Part shown: positions 12,050 to 25,100 of the stretch, in pieces
Numbering within the stretch: the first letter of the stretch is position 1
Layout: the number at the start of each line of letters is the position of its first letter
Assembly: GCF_963678635.1 (NCBI RefSeq)
Contig: NC_087071.1
Span: 39,451,797 to 39,511,796 of the forward strand
Source: Symsagittifera roscoffensis
Lineage: Eukaryota; Xenacoelomorpha; Acoela; Convolutidae
Direction of reading: 5' to 3'
DNA length: 60,000 nucleotides
Notes under the pieces: model-generated
Seen by the model: only the letters and a program-made list of their open reading frames with translations
Database searches by the model: none
Told to the model about the DNA's origin: nothing
Translations under genes and position numbers: made by a program

Positions 12050-15000
12050 AACAGCGGAGCTATATGGTCCACAAACTTTTAACCTAGCTATTCATTTTTC
12101 TTTGACTATACAAAAAAGGTTTAATTTAAGAAATTTTTGTTAAAAATTCGTAAAAGCATGCCTATCTCCTAAACTACTAGAATCTGGACTGTCAAGTGTT
12201 GGCATTTGAATCAAAATTCCAAACTATACCTTTGTTAGTAGGCAACCGCCGGTAAGAAAAAAAGTAATTTAAACCAATTTTCAAAAATCCTAAAACCGTC
12301 CGTATCTTCTGAATTAATCATAAATTAGTCTGTATCTCCAAAAAAAAAAATTCTGGACGATCAAGTTTCAGCGTGAGAACCCCTACCCTAAAATACACCC
12401 CCGTTATCACGCTAAAGCAGTTCAATTTTTTTTCTACTTATAATTTGAAAATGTAATCAATTACCTCATCAATTTGCATAAAAAAACAACATTTTTAAAA
12501 ATGATCTAGATTTTTAATTCTGTTTGCAAAACTCTTTCAAAATTCTCGAAGATAACATTTTGAACTGACAGGGATTTCTCCAATCAACTTTTTTAAAATA
12601 TGGGTTCTGCTAAAAGTTTTTTTTGACTATCTAGTGGCCTTGTCTTATTTTTAAACAAAAACTGATCGTTGAAAAAAAAATCGAAAAAGAGGTTCCGTGA
12701 CTGCACCAAGCACGAATTTGAGTGTTTCGTAAACATGAGTTTTAAAAACCGATCAGATTTTTTTCTCCAGGAAAATTTCACAAAAAAAGCTATCGATATG
12801 CGTTCAAAATTAGATAAAAGTCATTATGTTTTGGTAGTAGAAAGAAATTTTCAAGCGAACTGTCGCTACAACAACCGAATATAAGAATCTCATACTGAAT
12901 GACTGGAATCACATCACTTCTAAAGTACTCAAGCAATTGATATCGTGGCACATAAGGTCTTAATTTCGATATAATCTTGCATTGTTTTCCGATTCCTAAT
13001 TTCACCGAGTCTAACTGACTTTGGAATGATAATTTAGAGTCAAATGTATCAACGTAGACATTTACAAACAGATATTATAATCACCTCTAAGAAAATATAC
13101 AAACTTCGAATTGCGAAGCACTTTGTTGCTGATTGGTAACGTCTTAGTCTTATCAGTCTTTTTAGTTAGCTTATTTGCTAACTAAATGCAACCAATGGTC
13201 AAGATTAAAAGGATCATTTTCAAAATCTATAATCTGGCAGCGCATGGCAGTTATGTTGGTGTCATTTGCAAAGAAGATTACTTCTGCTGTTTTTTATGTC
13301 ACGGATAAACAATTAATGTATATACGGAACAGCAACGAACATAACTCGATCCTTGTGCGACTCCGCATTTTTTTCATCAATCTGAAGGAATTTTATTTTC
13401 ATCATCTCGTTGTTGACAATCGTTGAAGAAGGACTTTAACCAGTTTAAACAAATGGCAATTGCCTCTAATGTCAATTGCATCAAGTTTCATCAGACGTAC
13501 TTCATGATTGAGAGTATCAAAAGCTTTTCTTAATCAAGGAAAATATTATAAGCCTCATTAAAATAGTTTTTCAGTCTTAGTCTTTTAGTTAGTTCAATTA
13601 CTGCTTCTATGGTTCTAATTTTTGAGCTGAACCCAAGCTGTGAAATTCGCTTGTAGTTTTGTTTTCATCAAAGCGAGATTTGTCTTTTTCGAACTGGAAT
13701 TCAAATTGCTTTATGCAAAGCAGAAATAACTCTGTCATTTTCAGATGGAGTGTTGGTTAGAAATGATAGAAATGGGCCAGTGAGGCTTTTAGACGCTTTC
13801 ACTTTTTGATTGCTAATATAGTCATCTCCGGATAACAGTTTGTCAGATATATTTTTTAGCAGAGATGACAGATAGTTTTGTTGATCCCCAATGGCGTTGT
13901 TCTTTAAGTGTACTTTGATTAGTTTAGTTCAGATACATAAGACGGTCATACAATTGGAATATCTGTTCTCAGGTTTTCACCAGTGTTGATGAAAAAATCA
14001 TTAAATCTATTTTCAACATCTTTTTCATTTGGGTTATTTTTGAATTTTCTGCAGGATTCAAGAATGAGAATATTTCGATGAGTTGAGTATTTGCCATGGA
14101 GCTTTTTGAATTATAAGTGATTTCAAGTTTTGGAAGCGCAGTTTTAGTGACATGGTTTTTAAAGGCACAACTGAAAAACCGGTTTTAGCATCAAATAAAT
14201 GGAATGATACAGAATTATGGCTAGCTGCCAGTCGACTGTTCATCACAAAAAGGCACCGATATGAAATAATGCCCGGTGTTTTCAATTATTGTAAATGTTA
14301 GCTGGTGCAATTGCATTCAAAATTTAATGATATGAGAAACAAATGCGGTTACAATTTCAGCTGCAATAGATTGAGTTTCTTCCTTCTGCTCAAGGATAGA
14401 TTGAATTATCTTTTGCTTTTTTTACGGTTCGTGGCATAGGAATATTCGCTTCTACTTTGTCATTGGAAGTTAAACGTTTTGGTGTTTCCGTTTCACCATC
14501 GGCCTAACTCAATTGATACGAATCTTTCGGTTATCTTGTTTCAATAGATGTTCCTGCATGCAATTCAGCTATGTTTTTTGTTTTCACGGGGTTAGTCTAC
14601 TGATCGTTAGGGTTGTTGGCATAAACAATTTGTTTAGGAATATAACATAGGATACGGTTGGCTATCGTTTCTGATCTTATTGTTCTGTCTGCGTATAAGC
14701 ACCCGACAAAAAACTCTGGCTGTCTCTTATTTTTCCGGAATTTTTTCAGCCATGATCTGTGCCTCCAAACTACGTCACGATCCGCAAGATTAATGAAATT
14801 CACAATCAGAGGTGCTTTTGTTCCAGGTTTCACAGGATGACAGGCGGCCCACTATGCCTGGGAAGATATTATGTTATTCATTATTGGCAAGATAGTGTCC
14901 ATTGTGGTTGCTGATATCAATGTTGGATAAAGTCAGGTATACGATACGAGAGTATTTCTCAAAATCTTCAACTATTTCGGATACATTTTAAGCTTCGTTT

Positions 15001-15222
15001 TTCTTTTATTATTCAATTACGTTTGATTTTCCCTCGGTTTTTGATCTCTTTGCTTTGCTTGACTACTATACTGACTAACTTTATAATTACTTCAAGCAAT
15101 TTTGGATCTCCCGATAGTCTTTGTATTTTCCGTAATAAATCCTTTGATTCATCTCGTTCGCAATTGTCAACTCGCCCAAGAATATGATCATCTCTGAAAA
15201 AATATTGGCTAGCAATCTGCAT
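12050..15222 (-). mobile_element. Decayed LINE, copy 2, tandem to copy 1
   Basis: Second copy of the same LINE in the same orientation. Its 3' end begins with the CGGAGCTATATGGTCCACAAAC block that also starts copy 1 at about 8293. It carries the thumb region at 12790-13005, an RT fragment around 13250-13300 (FAND at the catalytic box), an ORF1-like C-terminal domain at 14597-14833, and a possible ORF1 N-terminal coiled-coil-like piece at 15013-15222. Relative to copy 1 it lacks about 1.0 kb: GGAGCTTTTTGAATTAT joins directly to AAGTGATTTCAAG at about 14113, while these are at 10354 and 11348 in copy 1. It extends further 5' than copy 1, which is cut at 12049. Confidence 0.8.
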
Positions 15223-18200
15223 CTCAAACTATTCAATAAGTTTATCACAACAATTACGCTATGTGTGAACAGTGGTAAACTAATATGATAAAAGTTTAGT
15301 TTTTTTTCCGATTATTTCAAAGATAATATTTTACTTATGAAACCGAAAACTGGTTAGAAACTCTAAGTAAACTCGTCAGAGCTACCGGATACTCTTTTAA
15401 CACTAATAAAAACAGACACCAAGCGGAGTCAACAAAGAGAAACAAGCTGTAAAAAATGTTGAAAAAAAAATAGGTGAACCAAATTTTACTTGTCTCTTAT
15501 TAAAACACAACCAATAGTCGAACAATTAGGTCGTGGCCGCTAAAGCACAAAAAATCCTTAAATTAAGAGGTTTTTTTTCTGAGCACTGTTAATTGTTAGA
15601 ATCTGCATCTATCTAAGCTTTGATTATTCAAAATGCCAAATTGAGCAGCTAGAAGCGCAAAACTTTATGATAAAAACGTATAAAAGTACAGTGAAAAGAA
15701 AAATTCTTTGGCAAACATATGGACGTTCGAGCAGCCTAGCATCAATTTACTAAAAATTGAGCTTCCTTATGATATTCTCCGACTGAAATAAAAAAATTTT
15801 GAAAGAAAAAAATGGAAAAAAAATCAAAAAAAAACTTTGAGCAGACGGCAGTTGAGCAGAAAAAAATATATAACTAAAAAAAAAAAGCCTTAAAAAGTTA
15901 TAAGTCCATCTTAAACATCAATGATCAAAACGTGTAATTACTATGATACTTACTTACATCACAGGAATAACCCCTGACATGTTATAAAAGCCGACAAAAG
16001 TTAAGCTATCAAGCGAAAGTCCGTCAAATCAGTTTTCACTTTAACAAAACTGTTAAAACAAGATCCCACCGGGATTCAAATCAGGAACCTTTGGGTGCAA
16101 AAGCAACAGCGTTACCTATAGGCCGAGTGCAAAGGAAGCTACAAATTGCTAATTTTCAATAGCACAGCAAGTTGAAAATGAGTAAGAAAAAATATTTACG
16201 GGAAAAATATCTAGCTCCCGATTACAAGACATTTGCTTTCGCGAGTGTAAAATTGTAAAACTTTAACCTAAATCAAAACTTGATTTGTGATACGTCTTTT
16301 TTCTGAAAACTGTACCCTGTTGAAAAAAAGATCCACCTCAGCTGTGACTACTCAAGGTGCCAAAACAAGCAGCTAGAAGCGCGAAGCTGTGTGATTAAAA
16401 AAATTTAAAAAAAGTACGGAATATAGTTTCGAAAAAGTTTTGGAGAAACATATGGACACCCATTCTACGTAGAGGCGGGGGCCAATACTGGACTACAAAC
16501 TGCACTGTAGAGACAGGTATCACTGCAAGCAAAATGACAAAAATAATTTTCATGTGGTTTTAAAGCAGCAAGAATTTACAAAGCAGCCTGAAAAGGAAAT
16601 CAACCTGCAACTAAGAAAAAACTAGGAGATTCAAATCCAATCTAATCATTAAAGACAGACACTTGTTCTCATTACCCAAAAAACCAGCATCAATCAATAC
16701 GCTTTACCCAATCGAATTTTTGAAACGACATTGGAAGAAAAAAAAGGTAATCGACAGAAAAAAAACTTCTTATCTCAAAAATTTTTCAACGACTCAAAAC
16801 GACAAAATGACAAATCGAAATACTAGGGCAGCTTCGAACGGAAACTTTCTTATAACATTAGATTTTTCAGCAGTCAATCTACAACTAACTAGGAGCTTTA
16901 AGCTTCGTTAGCTCAAATTGACTTTTCTCTATATAAAACGACAAAAAGTTTCTCATTTCTCAAAAATTATTCAAATTATGCAAAATGGGGTATTGAGAGA
17001 AATAAGAAAACAAAACTGATCAATTGGTTTTTTATAGAAAACTTTTTCCAGTCAACGAAATATTTTTAACAAAAGAACACAAAAACGTTGATTAAAAAAA
17101 TTGCCCTATAAAGCGACAATCTAACAGCAGTTGCAAAGATTGAAAGAAACAGGATCATCCAGCGACACAATTTCTTCTGTTTAGCCATAAATTTGATTAA
17201 ATACTGATCTTAAACATTTTTTTTCAACAATCCCCTACTGATAGGGGTTTGTTTAAAACTCAATTTGCTTCGAGTAGTAAGCAACAAAAGCACCCACTCA
17301 AAGAGGAAGAAAAACAAAAAGTTTTATAATTCGAATTTCCTGCTTCATCAGCAGCTAAGCTGGTTTTTTATCACAAAAAAAGGCATTGCTCTTCTGATAT
17401 CAAATCAAGCACGAGAACACATCAACAAACAAGAAATATGATAACCCTAAAAATGATCGAGCAGAAATGCAACCAAAAATTGATGAAGGTAAAATCGACT
17501 TGCTCGATGAGCAGTTTCAGAAAATGTTTTTCATTCAGCGTACCATATTTTTACTATCTGTTTTTAACATCAAGATACAGTGATCAGCTTCGCAATAAGT
17601 ACCTTCATCAAAAATTGTGTTACCTCATAAAACTGCTTTTTTTTCTCTATTTCTATGTGTGAATTCATGAATAATTGAGTGGAGTGAATGAGTATAATCG
17701 CATAGTAATTGAATGATACAAAACTATTAAAATAAAAGCAAACTCTTTAGTTCTACATCGCTTATAAAGTAAGACATTTAGATGTTTAATTTAGTGGAAA
17801 CAATATGAGACGACCATGATGACATAAAATAGTTGTTAGGACAGTTTTAGCAGCAAAACTTGGAGTAACAAATCAGAATTGGCGCTTTAATTGTATGTGC
17901 GCCTGAAATTAATTATTGAGAAAACTAGGTTCGATTTACTGAGTTTTTTAAGCTTCGATATTATGATCTTTTCCTTAAGTTGAAATTACTAAATAAAACG
18001 ACTAAGAATTGTTCTCAAAAATAACGAAAACATTCAAAATGCTCTAATTTGGGAGACGAAGCACGCTAATTGACTGAGTACTATGAGTCGTTAAAAAGTG
18101 AACAAATTCTTGTCAAATTCTTGAACGAAAAAAAACTTGTTTAAATGTAAAATTCAATATTCAAACTACGAGTTCATAGCAGTTGCGAAAACCACTAGCT

Positions 18201-21200
18201 AAACAAAGTTATCCAGTGATCCTCTTGCAAAATTTGATAAAATGATGATTCTCTTATGCAGATGAAATTACAAAAAAACTTCAGCAGTCTTGTAGCGCTA
18301 GAGACTTGTGTAAAGGAGAGTCAATGGAAGAAGGCCCTAATCAGAAGTCCAGAAAAGAACATGAAAGTGAAAAAAATAGCTGAATTTAAAGACGTGCTAC
18401 AGCACAGAATATTTATATCATGAGTTAATTGGGATGAATGTCTGAGATTGCGTCAAGCAAGATATGAGATCAAGACACAAGGAAGGTGATGCTCATGAAA
18501 AAAAGACATTAAATAACCAAACAAAAACTCAATGGAATTCATGGTAATTTCAGGTGAATATATGCAAAACTAGACATCGAGTCTGCTAAGCTAGATTCAA
18601 ATCAGGTCTCATTGTTATGTTTGCCAAATACTTTTTTGGGTCCTTGATGCAGATCCTTTTGCAAAAACTGCGCAAATCAAATTAGAATTTCCCATGAGTT
18701 TTATATTGATTTAAGGAAAAATCTGAAAAAAGGACCAGGGCTCCTATAGAAAATTTTGAGAACATTCTGCTCTCTTGTTGATCTATATTAATCAAGTGGT
18801 ATATCGCAAATATTGAGTTGATGTCATATTGTAATTTAGTTTAAAATATATAGAAAAAAAACACACAAGTAAATAATCTAGGATTTGAAAAATCTTAATT
18901 GTCTAAAAACACCTGAGAAGAGTATATGAGATGTATCAGATGAAATAAAAATTGTTAAAAAACGCGAAGTAATTTGTTTGGGAAGTTTCTCAAACTCATA
19001 TCAAATATTCTTCTTATTGAACCTACAATATAGAAATAAAATTTTGCTGAATCGAATGATTCTAATTAAAAGATTTAGTTTTTTTTTTAAATTTGTTGAT
19101 AAAAACGTTTAAATTTAACCACGCCTTGTCTCAATTTTTTCAAAAATCAACAAAACGAGTTAAAATTTTTGCGGAGTTTTGTGTGACTTAATGCAATGTA
19201 TGTTCTAAGTTGAAAACACTTAAGCTTTTGCAAGCTTCTTAAGTGCCAGAGCTCAAAAAATGATCAAAGTAGAATTGATTTTCAAGAAACTACGAGAATA
19301 CGTAAAATAGCAAGTTGACTTGATTTGTTAGACTTTTTCAAGTGCAAAATGTTCTTCATGCTATGCCTTGATAATATAAAGGATAATTTTAACGCTTTGC
19401 AGTTATTTTTTTTTTCATTTGACAACACAGTGAGTGACATATCGAAGTTGAAACTATAGCGAAATTTGGATTAAAAAAATATAAAAATTTGCATGAGGAA
19501 AGTCAAAATAATAAGAGTGTGAGTGCCAATTGAAGCGTTTTTTAATTTCTTTCTTTTTTTAATTTGTTCCAACCAAACAATACATAACAATTTTGATAAG
19601 CGAAAAACAACGATTGATAGATTTGATACATTAAAATAAAAACCAAAAACTTCATCTTATCAGGATTGCATATTGAAGTAAAGTGATCTACAAACTTTAC
19701 AAAAACACTTTGGCAAAGTTAGAAAATTTAAAACAGCAATTAGTGATGAATAGTTTGAAGTCGAGCTTTTTTCTGCTGCATTTGAACATAAATAACGCTA
19801 GCTGGACTCTGTTCAGAGTTACAAGCTTTATTGTAATTTTATTCCAATAAGGAAGAAATTTCTCTTTTAACTTCTATGTTTTTGTAATACCTATCAACTG
19901 CACAAAAAAAACCGCGCAAAATGAACATAGAAAACACGCGAAGGGCTTTAATAAATTCTATTTTTTTTCTTTTGTGATATTTGTTTCTTAAACTAATTAC
20001 TGAATGAAAGTTTAAAAAGTGATCTTTAATTACTAAACCGACAAAACACTAACAAAACTCTAGCAGCTGAAAAAATGATTATTGCCTCTCTGAGGGCATC
20101 ACAGAAAGTAATTCATTCTAAACAATTGTTTTTTTTTTGCACTTCATTAAACAAAATTTATTAAACAAGACGAATTTTAGACTTGAAACGTCATTAAGCA
20201 AAACAACTCGTGTTTCGATACATAACATCCTTTGACTAATTGTGAAAACCCAGATCAAGTATTTGAGCAAACAAAATTTTTTTCTTAGAGTCAGACTTTG
20301 CGTCGTTGTATCTAAATTGTTAGTGCCGTCAAATAATTTGCTCAAAAATGCGTTATTTGAAGTCGTTTTTCTTCGAATCGTACCTCTTCAATGGTTTTTA
20401 ATGTTACAAAACAAGAAACTGAAACCAAATATCTATTTCAGTTTGATCTTACAAACAAAAACAATAACACCAAAAACAATAAATTGAATTTAAAAAAATC
20501 AAAATTGAAACATTTCGACCTTGAATTGACTTAGAAAGATCAGAAAGAAAGTTAATTTTTCGCCAAAAGTTTTCAAATTTTTACGATTACTTTTTTCCAT
20601 GAAAAAATAAGGCCAAAAAATAAAACATAAAACAAAGCAATTGAATCTAATGACAAGCGCAAGACAGCGAATGATTGCGAAAATGTATCAACAAAATGAT
20701 CATCGGTAAAACGTTTAATTTTTGCCAAAAAACCTCCAAAGTTTTCCGATGATTTCAGTTTAAAAATATTTCGAAGCAGTAAATTCAGGCATTAATAAGG
20801 CGGATAACTAAGCAAACGGTTGATGATAAAAAAGTGCACTAAAGTTGTTTATTATCGAACACTCAGTATCGAACACAATATTTTCGGATGTTAACCAGAA
20901 AAACAGCAATTCGACCATTGAAAGTTTACCAAATTATTGAAATATAGATTTCTTGACCAATTTCTGTTAACTTTGCTTCAATTCTTGTTAGTGATACTTC
21001 GTTTTTGCTGAAAAATCTTTTTTCTCCTTAAAGTTTGAAAAAATGATCATGAAAATTTAAAAATAATTTTCTTAGAGATCTGTAAAGATCTTGAAAAATC
21101 TTGAAGAATCTTGAAGGTCTTTCCAAGGTTTCAAAATAAAATTTCAAATTTGCTCAATGAGCTCAAAATCAATAATACAGGTTTCTGGAAATGTGTTCAT

Positions 21201-21312
21201 GACTTTTGGCCTGTTAAAAGTCGTATAAAACACATAAAACTTTTTGAATCTCAAGGTGACTAGATATGGCGTCTCTTTTATAATTACTATTCAGTCTTCT
21301 TCACTATTATAG
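15223..21312. other. 3' part of the 15.6-kb intron
   Basis: AT-rich, with no reliable gene. A diverged ~730-bp direct repeat is visible: blocks around 15600-15730 and 16320-16460 share GCAGCTAGAAGCGC and AACATATGGAC. Near 20640-20790 and 21060-21130 are relatives of the repeats found at the other end of the intron. The intron ends in TTCACTATTATAG at 21312. Confidence 0.5.
16056..16140 (-). repeat. tRNA-like sequence, probable SINE head
   Basis: Read on the minus strand, there is an A-box-like GGCCTATAGGTAACGC followed at tRNA spacing by a B-box-like TGATTTGAATCCCGGTGGG. The anticodon stem does not pair cleanly, so this is more likely a tRNA-derived SINE head or tRNA pseudogene than a working tRNA. 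It lies in the 15.6-kb intron. Confidence 0.45.
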
Positions 21313-21436
21313 GCGAATTTCTCGAATTTTGGGATGAGTGTGTTGCAAACATTGATGAAGCAGTGGGATTGTTTCTACACAGTTTTAATGGCTCAAACTC
21401 GATCAGAGTGTTTTCAAACGCATCTGACACTGACAA
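21313..21436 (+). CDS. Large ankyrin/NTPase gene, exon 4
   Basis: The exon lies between acceptor ATTATAG (ends 21312) and donor GTGAGT (21437) and encodes about 41 residues (GEFLEFWDECVANIDEAVG ... IRVFSNASDTD). It completes the split glycine codon of exon 3 and leaves two bases for the next exon. Together with exon 5 it forms a nuclease-like fold candidate: a short strand (SIRVFSN) followed by the EIDW strand. Confidence 0.75.
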
Positions 21437-21572
21437 GTGAGTGGTTTTTGTTTTAACTTTCAAAACAACTTAAAATTTTTGTGCTCGGGTTAAGAAATGA
21501 TTGTTCGACGAAAAAAGTCTTTTAAAACACATACATTTTTTAAAAAGTTCTTTGCTATGATCGTCTTTGCAG

Positions 21573-21753
21573 CTTTGAGATAGATTGGCTCTACGTCAAC
21601 AACCACCAACTTGTGGCGATAGAAGTTGGTCGCTCTTGTGGCGGGATACCTGCAAAAATCATCAAAGAGAAAATTGAACAGATGCTTACAAGGACTGTTC
21701 CGAGAATTCAACACATGCTGATGAGTATCATCAAGACATACACAACTCACCAG
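21573..21753 (+). CDS. Large gene, exon 5: nuclease-like EIDW...IEVG segment
   Basis: Acceptor TCGTCTTTGCAG ends at 21572 and donor GTGAGC lies at 21754. About 60 residues begin FEIDWLYVNN and reach VAIEVGRSCGG. The D-x(n)-(I/V)E-x-G arrangement resembles the D...ExK core of NERD/PD-(D/E)XK nucleases, but with Gly in the Lys position, so activity is doubtful. It is followed by a helix rich in K, E and I (IIKEKIEQMLTRTVPRIQHM). In NERD-type proteins a nuclease domain often precedes helicase-like domains, as here. The nuclease call is an inference from motif shape only. Confidence 0.7.
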
Positions 21754-21946
21754 GTGAGCAATCTTACTGCGGCGATTGATTAAGTTTGCCTATTCAGTTT
21801 GATGCATAAAGTGTTCCCCGGAGAACCGACTACTAAACTTTGACGCACTGTTTCCGCGCTCTCCTCGCATTTAGATTTTAAACACTAATAATCATTTACT
21901 ACGTTATTCAGAAGAACACAAACCTATTTCACAATTGTGTATTTAG

Positions 21947-22844
21947 GAACCAACCGAGGAACAAAATAATACTGTCAGAGCTTATCTCGGTGAGAACGTT
22001 TTGTTCATTATTGCACTCACTAATGTTCAATTGGAAGACATTCGTAAGCATATCAGCGGCCGAATCAGTGATAATAACAGAAAACGAGCGGCTGGCAAAA
22101 AAGTTGTCGATGACATTGATTGTTCATCCAGTGACATTCTTAATCAAGTTTGGTTCATTACGAAGGAAACGGTAGAATCATCCCCAGAGAAGAAAATGAT
22201 TTATCAGTTCAGCGGGCTGATGGGACAATCATCATGTTGCAAACAAACTTTGTGGACAGGTATCTTGGCATTTAAGAAAAATCAAGCGGAATGTCAGAAA
22301 AAAACGTTACATCATTACATAGCTGGTATAATTTATCTATCGTACAGTTTTCAACAACCTTTGAGCGTCCGTGACCGTCTTCAACAGCAGCAAAATGATT
22401 ATATCGAATCTCGATATGGAAACAAATCCGAAGCTCCAGATGTCAAATATGATGACAGAAAGGTGTTCCAGTTCCAGATATCTGACATTGTTCTAAGTCC
22501 ACAGCAGCTCTCAATTCTGAGAAGTGGCATTCGCCAACTTGTTATTTACGGAGAGGCTGGATCCGGAAAGTCATCATTGCTACTCGCGCTTGCTGTAGAA
22601 AAATGCGGGAAGCAAAAAGTTTCATCAGCAGAACACGTGTATTACTTCTTGCCTGACCGGAAAAAATTTTTCCGTGAAGATTTAGAAACGTTTAGGCAGA
22701 AATATTGTCAAGAAAGATATTTCCATGTCACTTGTCTCAGCAAGTTCAAAGAGATCATCAATAACACCTCGTGCAAAGCCACGTTCCTGGTTGACGAAGT
22801 ATACCATACTGACATAGATGAAATGGTAGCGTTCGAAAATCGAG
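21947..22844 (+). CDS. Large gene, exon 6: P-loop NTPase core
   Basis: 898-bp exon after acceptor TTGTGTATTTAG. It has a Walker A motif GEAGSGKS at 22550-22573, preceded by a strand (QLVIYGE) and by LSPQQLSILRSGIRQL, which looks like the Q-motif/helix preceding the P-loop in SF1 helicases. A Walker B-like strand ATFLVDEVYHT lies near 22777-22810. The distance between the two motifs (about 75 residues) suits a helicase-type or STAND-type NTPase. The ORF would stop at 22873 inside transposon-like sequence. The likely end is 22844, followed by the unusual donor GTCGTG. Confidence 0.8.
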
Positions 22845-24610
22845 GTCGTGTTTTTATGTTCAGACCTAATTAGTCTGAACCGATCCGCGCGGGGACCGAA
22901 AATCCATAGTCGCCACGAATGTCAAAGTCTGCAAAGTCTAAACAATGTCTGCAAAGTCTAAAAATAAGACTGCAAAGTCAGAACACAACCCAGGTTGACC
23001 AATAAAGCGAGTCATACATTTCTCATATATGGACCATAGATTTCAATCGTTTCAAAAGTTTCATGAAAACAGCACGATTAGTATTCGCATTAATGAAAAA
23101 CTATCCTTTTTTCTTAATGAAAATGTACGATCACATAGGAGAACCGTATGACTAGTGTTAAATCATAAAAAGGGATTTTATGACTAACATTTTTTATCAT
23201 GAATGGGAATTGTTTGACTATCACTTTACGATAAATAGTAAATATGACTAAAACTTCAATTTTAACAGAAAAACTACCGGGTTTGATAAAAAATGTTTAT
23301 CACACAATTTTTTCTTTAGAAAAAAAAAGATTTATGGACTAATAATTTTCAATCAGAAAGAATTTGTGTGACTACCATTTTCCCCAAATAGATCAATCTT
23401 TAATACTTCAAAACTAAAGTCATATGATAGAAAGCCAAATGAAAGTTAAAAAAAACTGCACGATAAAAACATAAGCAAAAAGTGAAAAACTGCATCAGAA
23501 AAAAAGTAATCGGAGTAAAACACAAAACTTTCTGATGATTATCATCCTTAATGCAAATTTAGATAAATAGATAATTTAATAAATAAAAAAATCATCATAC
23601 TAAACTAAGCACCTGTAACCAAAAAAATTAACTAGCAATCATCAGTTTTTGGTCTAAAAAAAGTTTCAAAATTTTACAGAGTAAGATTTCGAAAATAAAG
23701 TTTTCTCAGGTGAAAAGTCCAATGACTGCCAGTTTTAGTCAGATAAGTTTATCAAACCACGACTGAATGGGTTTTACCAATGTTATATCACTCAATCCAG
23801 TCCGATGATTATTTGTAGTACCTAATTTTGCATGGATAACAAAGTAAGTTACAAAAAATTTAGACACACCCTACAAAATTTCTGTCCATTTTTCAAATGG
23901 CTGGCCAGAACAAAAATTTTCGTTCTATTATTCTCACTGCTTGGAAAAAGTATGATAGCTTTTCTTATGTGAGAACTGAAGTCCTTTTCTCTTGATTTTT
24001 TGTTTCTAGAAAAGATGTTGCGATACTTTTGTTGGGCTACGATGGCTTGAAAAAGTTCATAATTGGTTAAAAAAATAATTTCATTGAGGAAAAACAGATT
24101 TTGAAAATTACAATTCCCGTTTAAGGTCACACAATTTTATTTCGGAAGAATGCCAGTCATACCATTCTCATAAATGAGAATTGTATGACTATCATTTTCT
24201 CATAGAAATTTTGTATGAGATTTGTAAGAATAGTTTTTTCTTCTAAAATAATTGGTTGTATGAAACAGTATAAAAAGATTTTTTGGTGTATGGAGGTCAA
24301 CTTGAGAAACCAGCAGAATCTGAATAAAAGTCTGCAAAGTTTGAAAGTGAATATGCTTAGTCTGAACAGAAGTCTGCAAAACCTTAAAATGATACTGAAA
24401 CCGGGCTTAATTTAATCCACACGGGTTCTAAACCAGATTCTTTTGATCTACGTTTTCTGAATTCGGATTGATTCGGTTCACATGGACTGAAATCGGATTC
24501 ACTCAGTCCACAGGGTCAAAACATAGTATTTTCTGGTTCCAACGGTCTTAACATGCTAAATTTTGGTCCACACGGTCTGAACAAAAAACCACGACCTTGA
24601 CCCGAGAAAG
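22845..24610 (+). mobile_element. Transposon-like intron 1 (TIR element carrying splice sites)
   Basis: The left end GGTCGTGTTTTTATGTTCAG (from 22844) is matched by the inverted right end GGTCGTGGTTTTTTGTTCAG (ending 24596). The flanks TCGA and TTGA could be a diverged 4-bp target duplication. Splicing GT at 22845 to AG at 24610 (CCCGAGAAAG) restores the frame. Precise loss of the element plus one 4-bp copy also restores it. The interior has direct repeats of AGTCTGCAAAGTCT near both ends and an inner module bounded by GGTTGACC (22994) and GGTCAAC (24296), filled with TGGAAATTGTATGA-type motifs. No transposase frame is seen. Confidence 0.7.
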
Positions 24611-24915
24611 GCAGGCTTCCAACCGTGGCTGGGTGTGTAGTATGGGTAGCGTGTGTTATTGGTGGTCAAAAGAATGCCCCTGTATTCTACCAGTACCCGG
24701 GCAGATTCAAAACGCGTTTTCTTACGGTACTATACAGAAGTTCCGCGCATATATCTGGACTATCTACGTACATTCTGAATAAATGGATATTACCAGAACT
24801 CGATGCTTGGTCTGCTGTTCTTTTCAAATGCTTCTCATCGGGGAACAAAAAATCTTTCCAGTTGATACGAATTTCGCCCTCAGACCAAGATCAGCAACAT
24901 GTCATACGTGAAATG
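24611..24915 (+). CDS. Large gene, exon 7
   Basis: About 101 residues containing AGCVVWVACVIGGQKNAPVF and a following GRFKTRF...WILPELDAWS segment. It starts after AG at 24610 with a split glycine codon and ends at the weak donor GTTCGT (24916). The strand CVVWVACVIGGQKNAPVFY fits a P-loop NTPase beta-strand after Walker B. The alternative frame (61 codons from 24597) has no support. The start boundary depends on how the upstream transposon-like intron is removed. Confidence 0.65.
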
Positions 24916-25100
24916 GTTCGTTCTTTTTATTTTTCCCCTTCATTTGTTGATCCATTTTTCCTTTTCACTTGTTGATCAACAATTTGGTGAGAGAAATGAT
25001 TTTCATCTAATTTTGCAAAATTTGATCGAGCGATGACCACCGTTGAAAATTTCCACCGTTTTAAATGGTAAATATGCATAATTCTTGTTTAATGTTACAG

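Noticed and set aside
18262-18423. 52-codon ORF with coding-like composition in the large intron
   Set aside because: Short, with no homologue recognised and no splice or promoter context; may deserve a search but is not supported.
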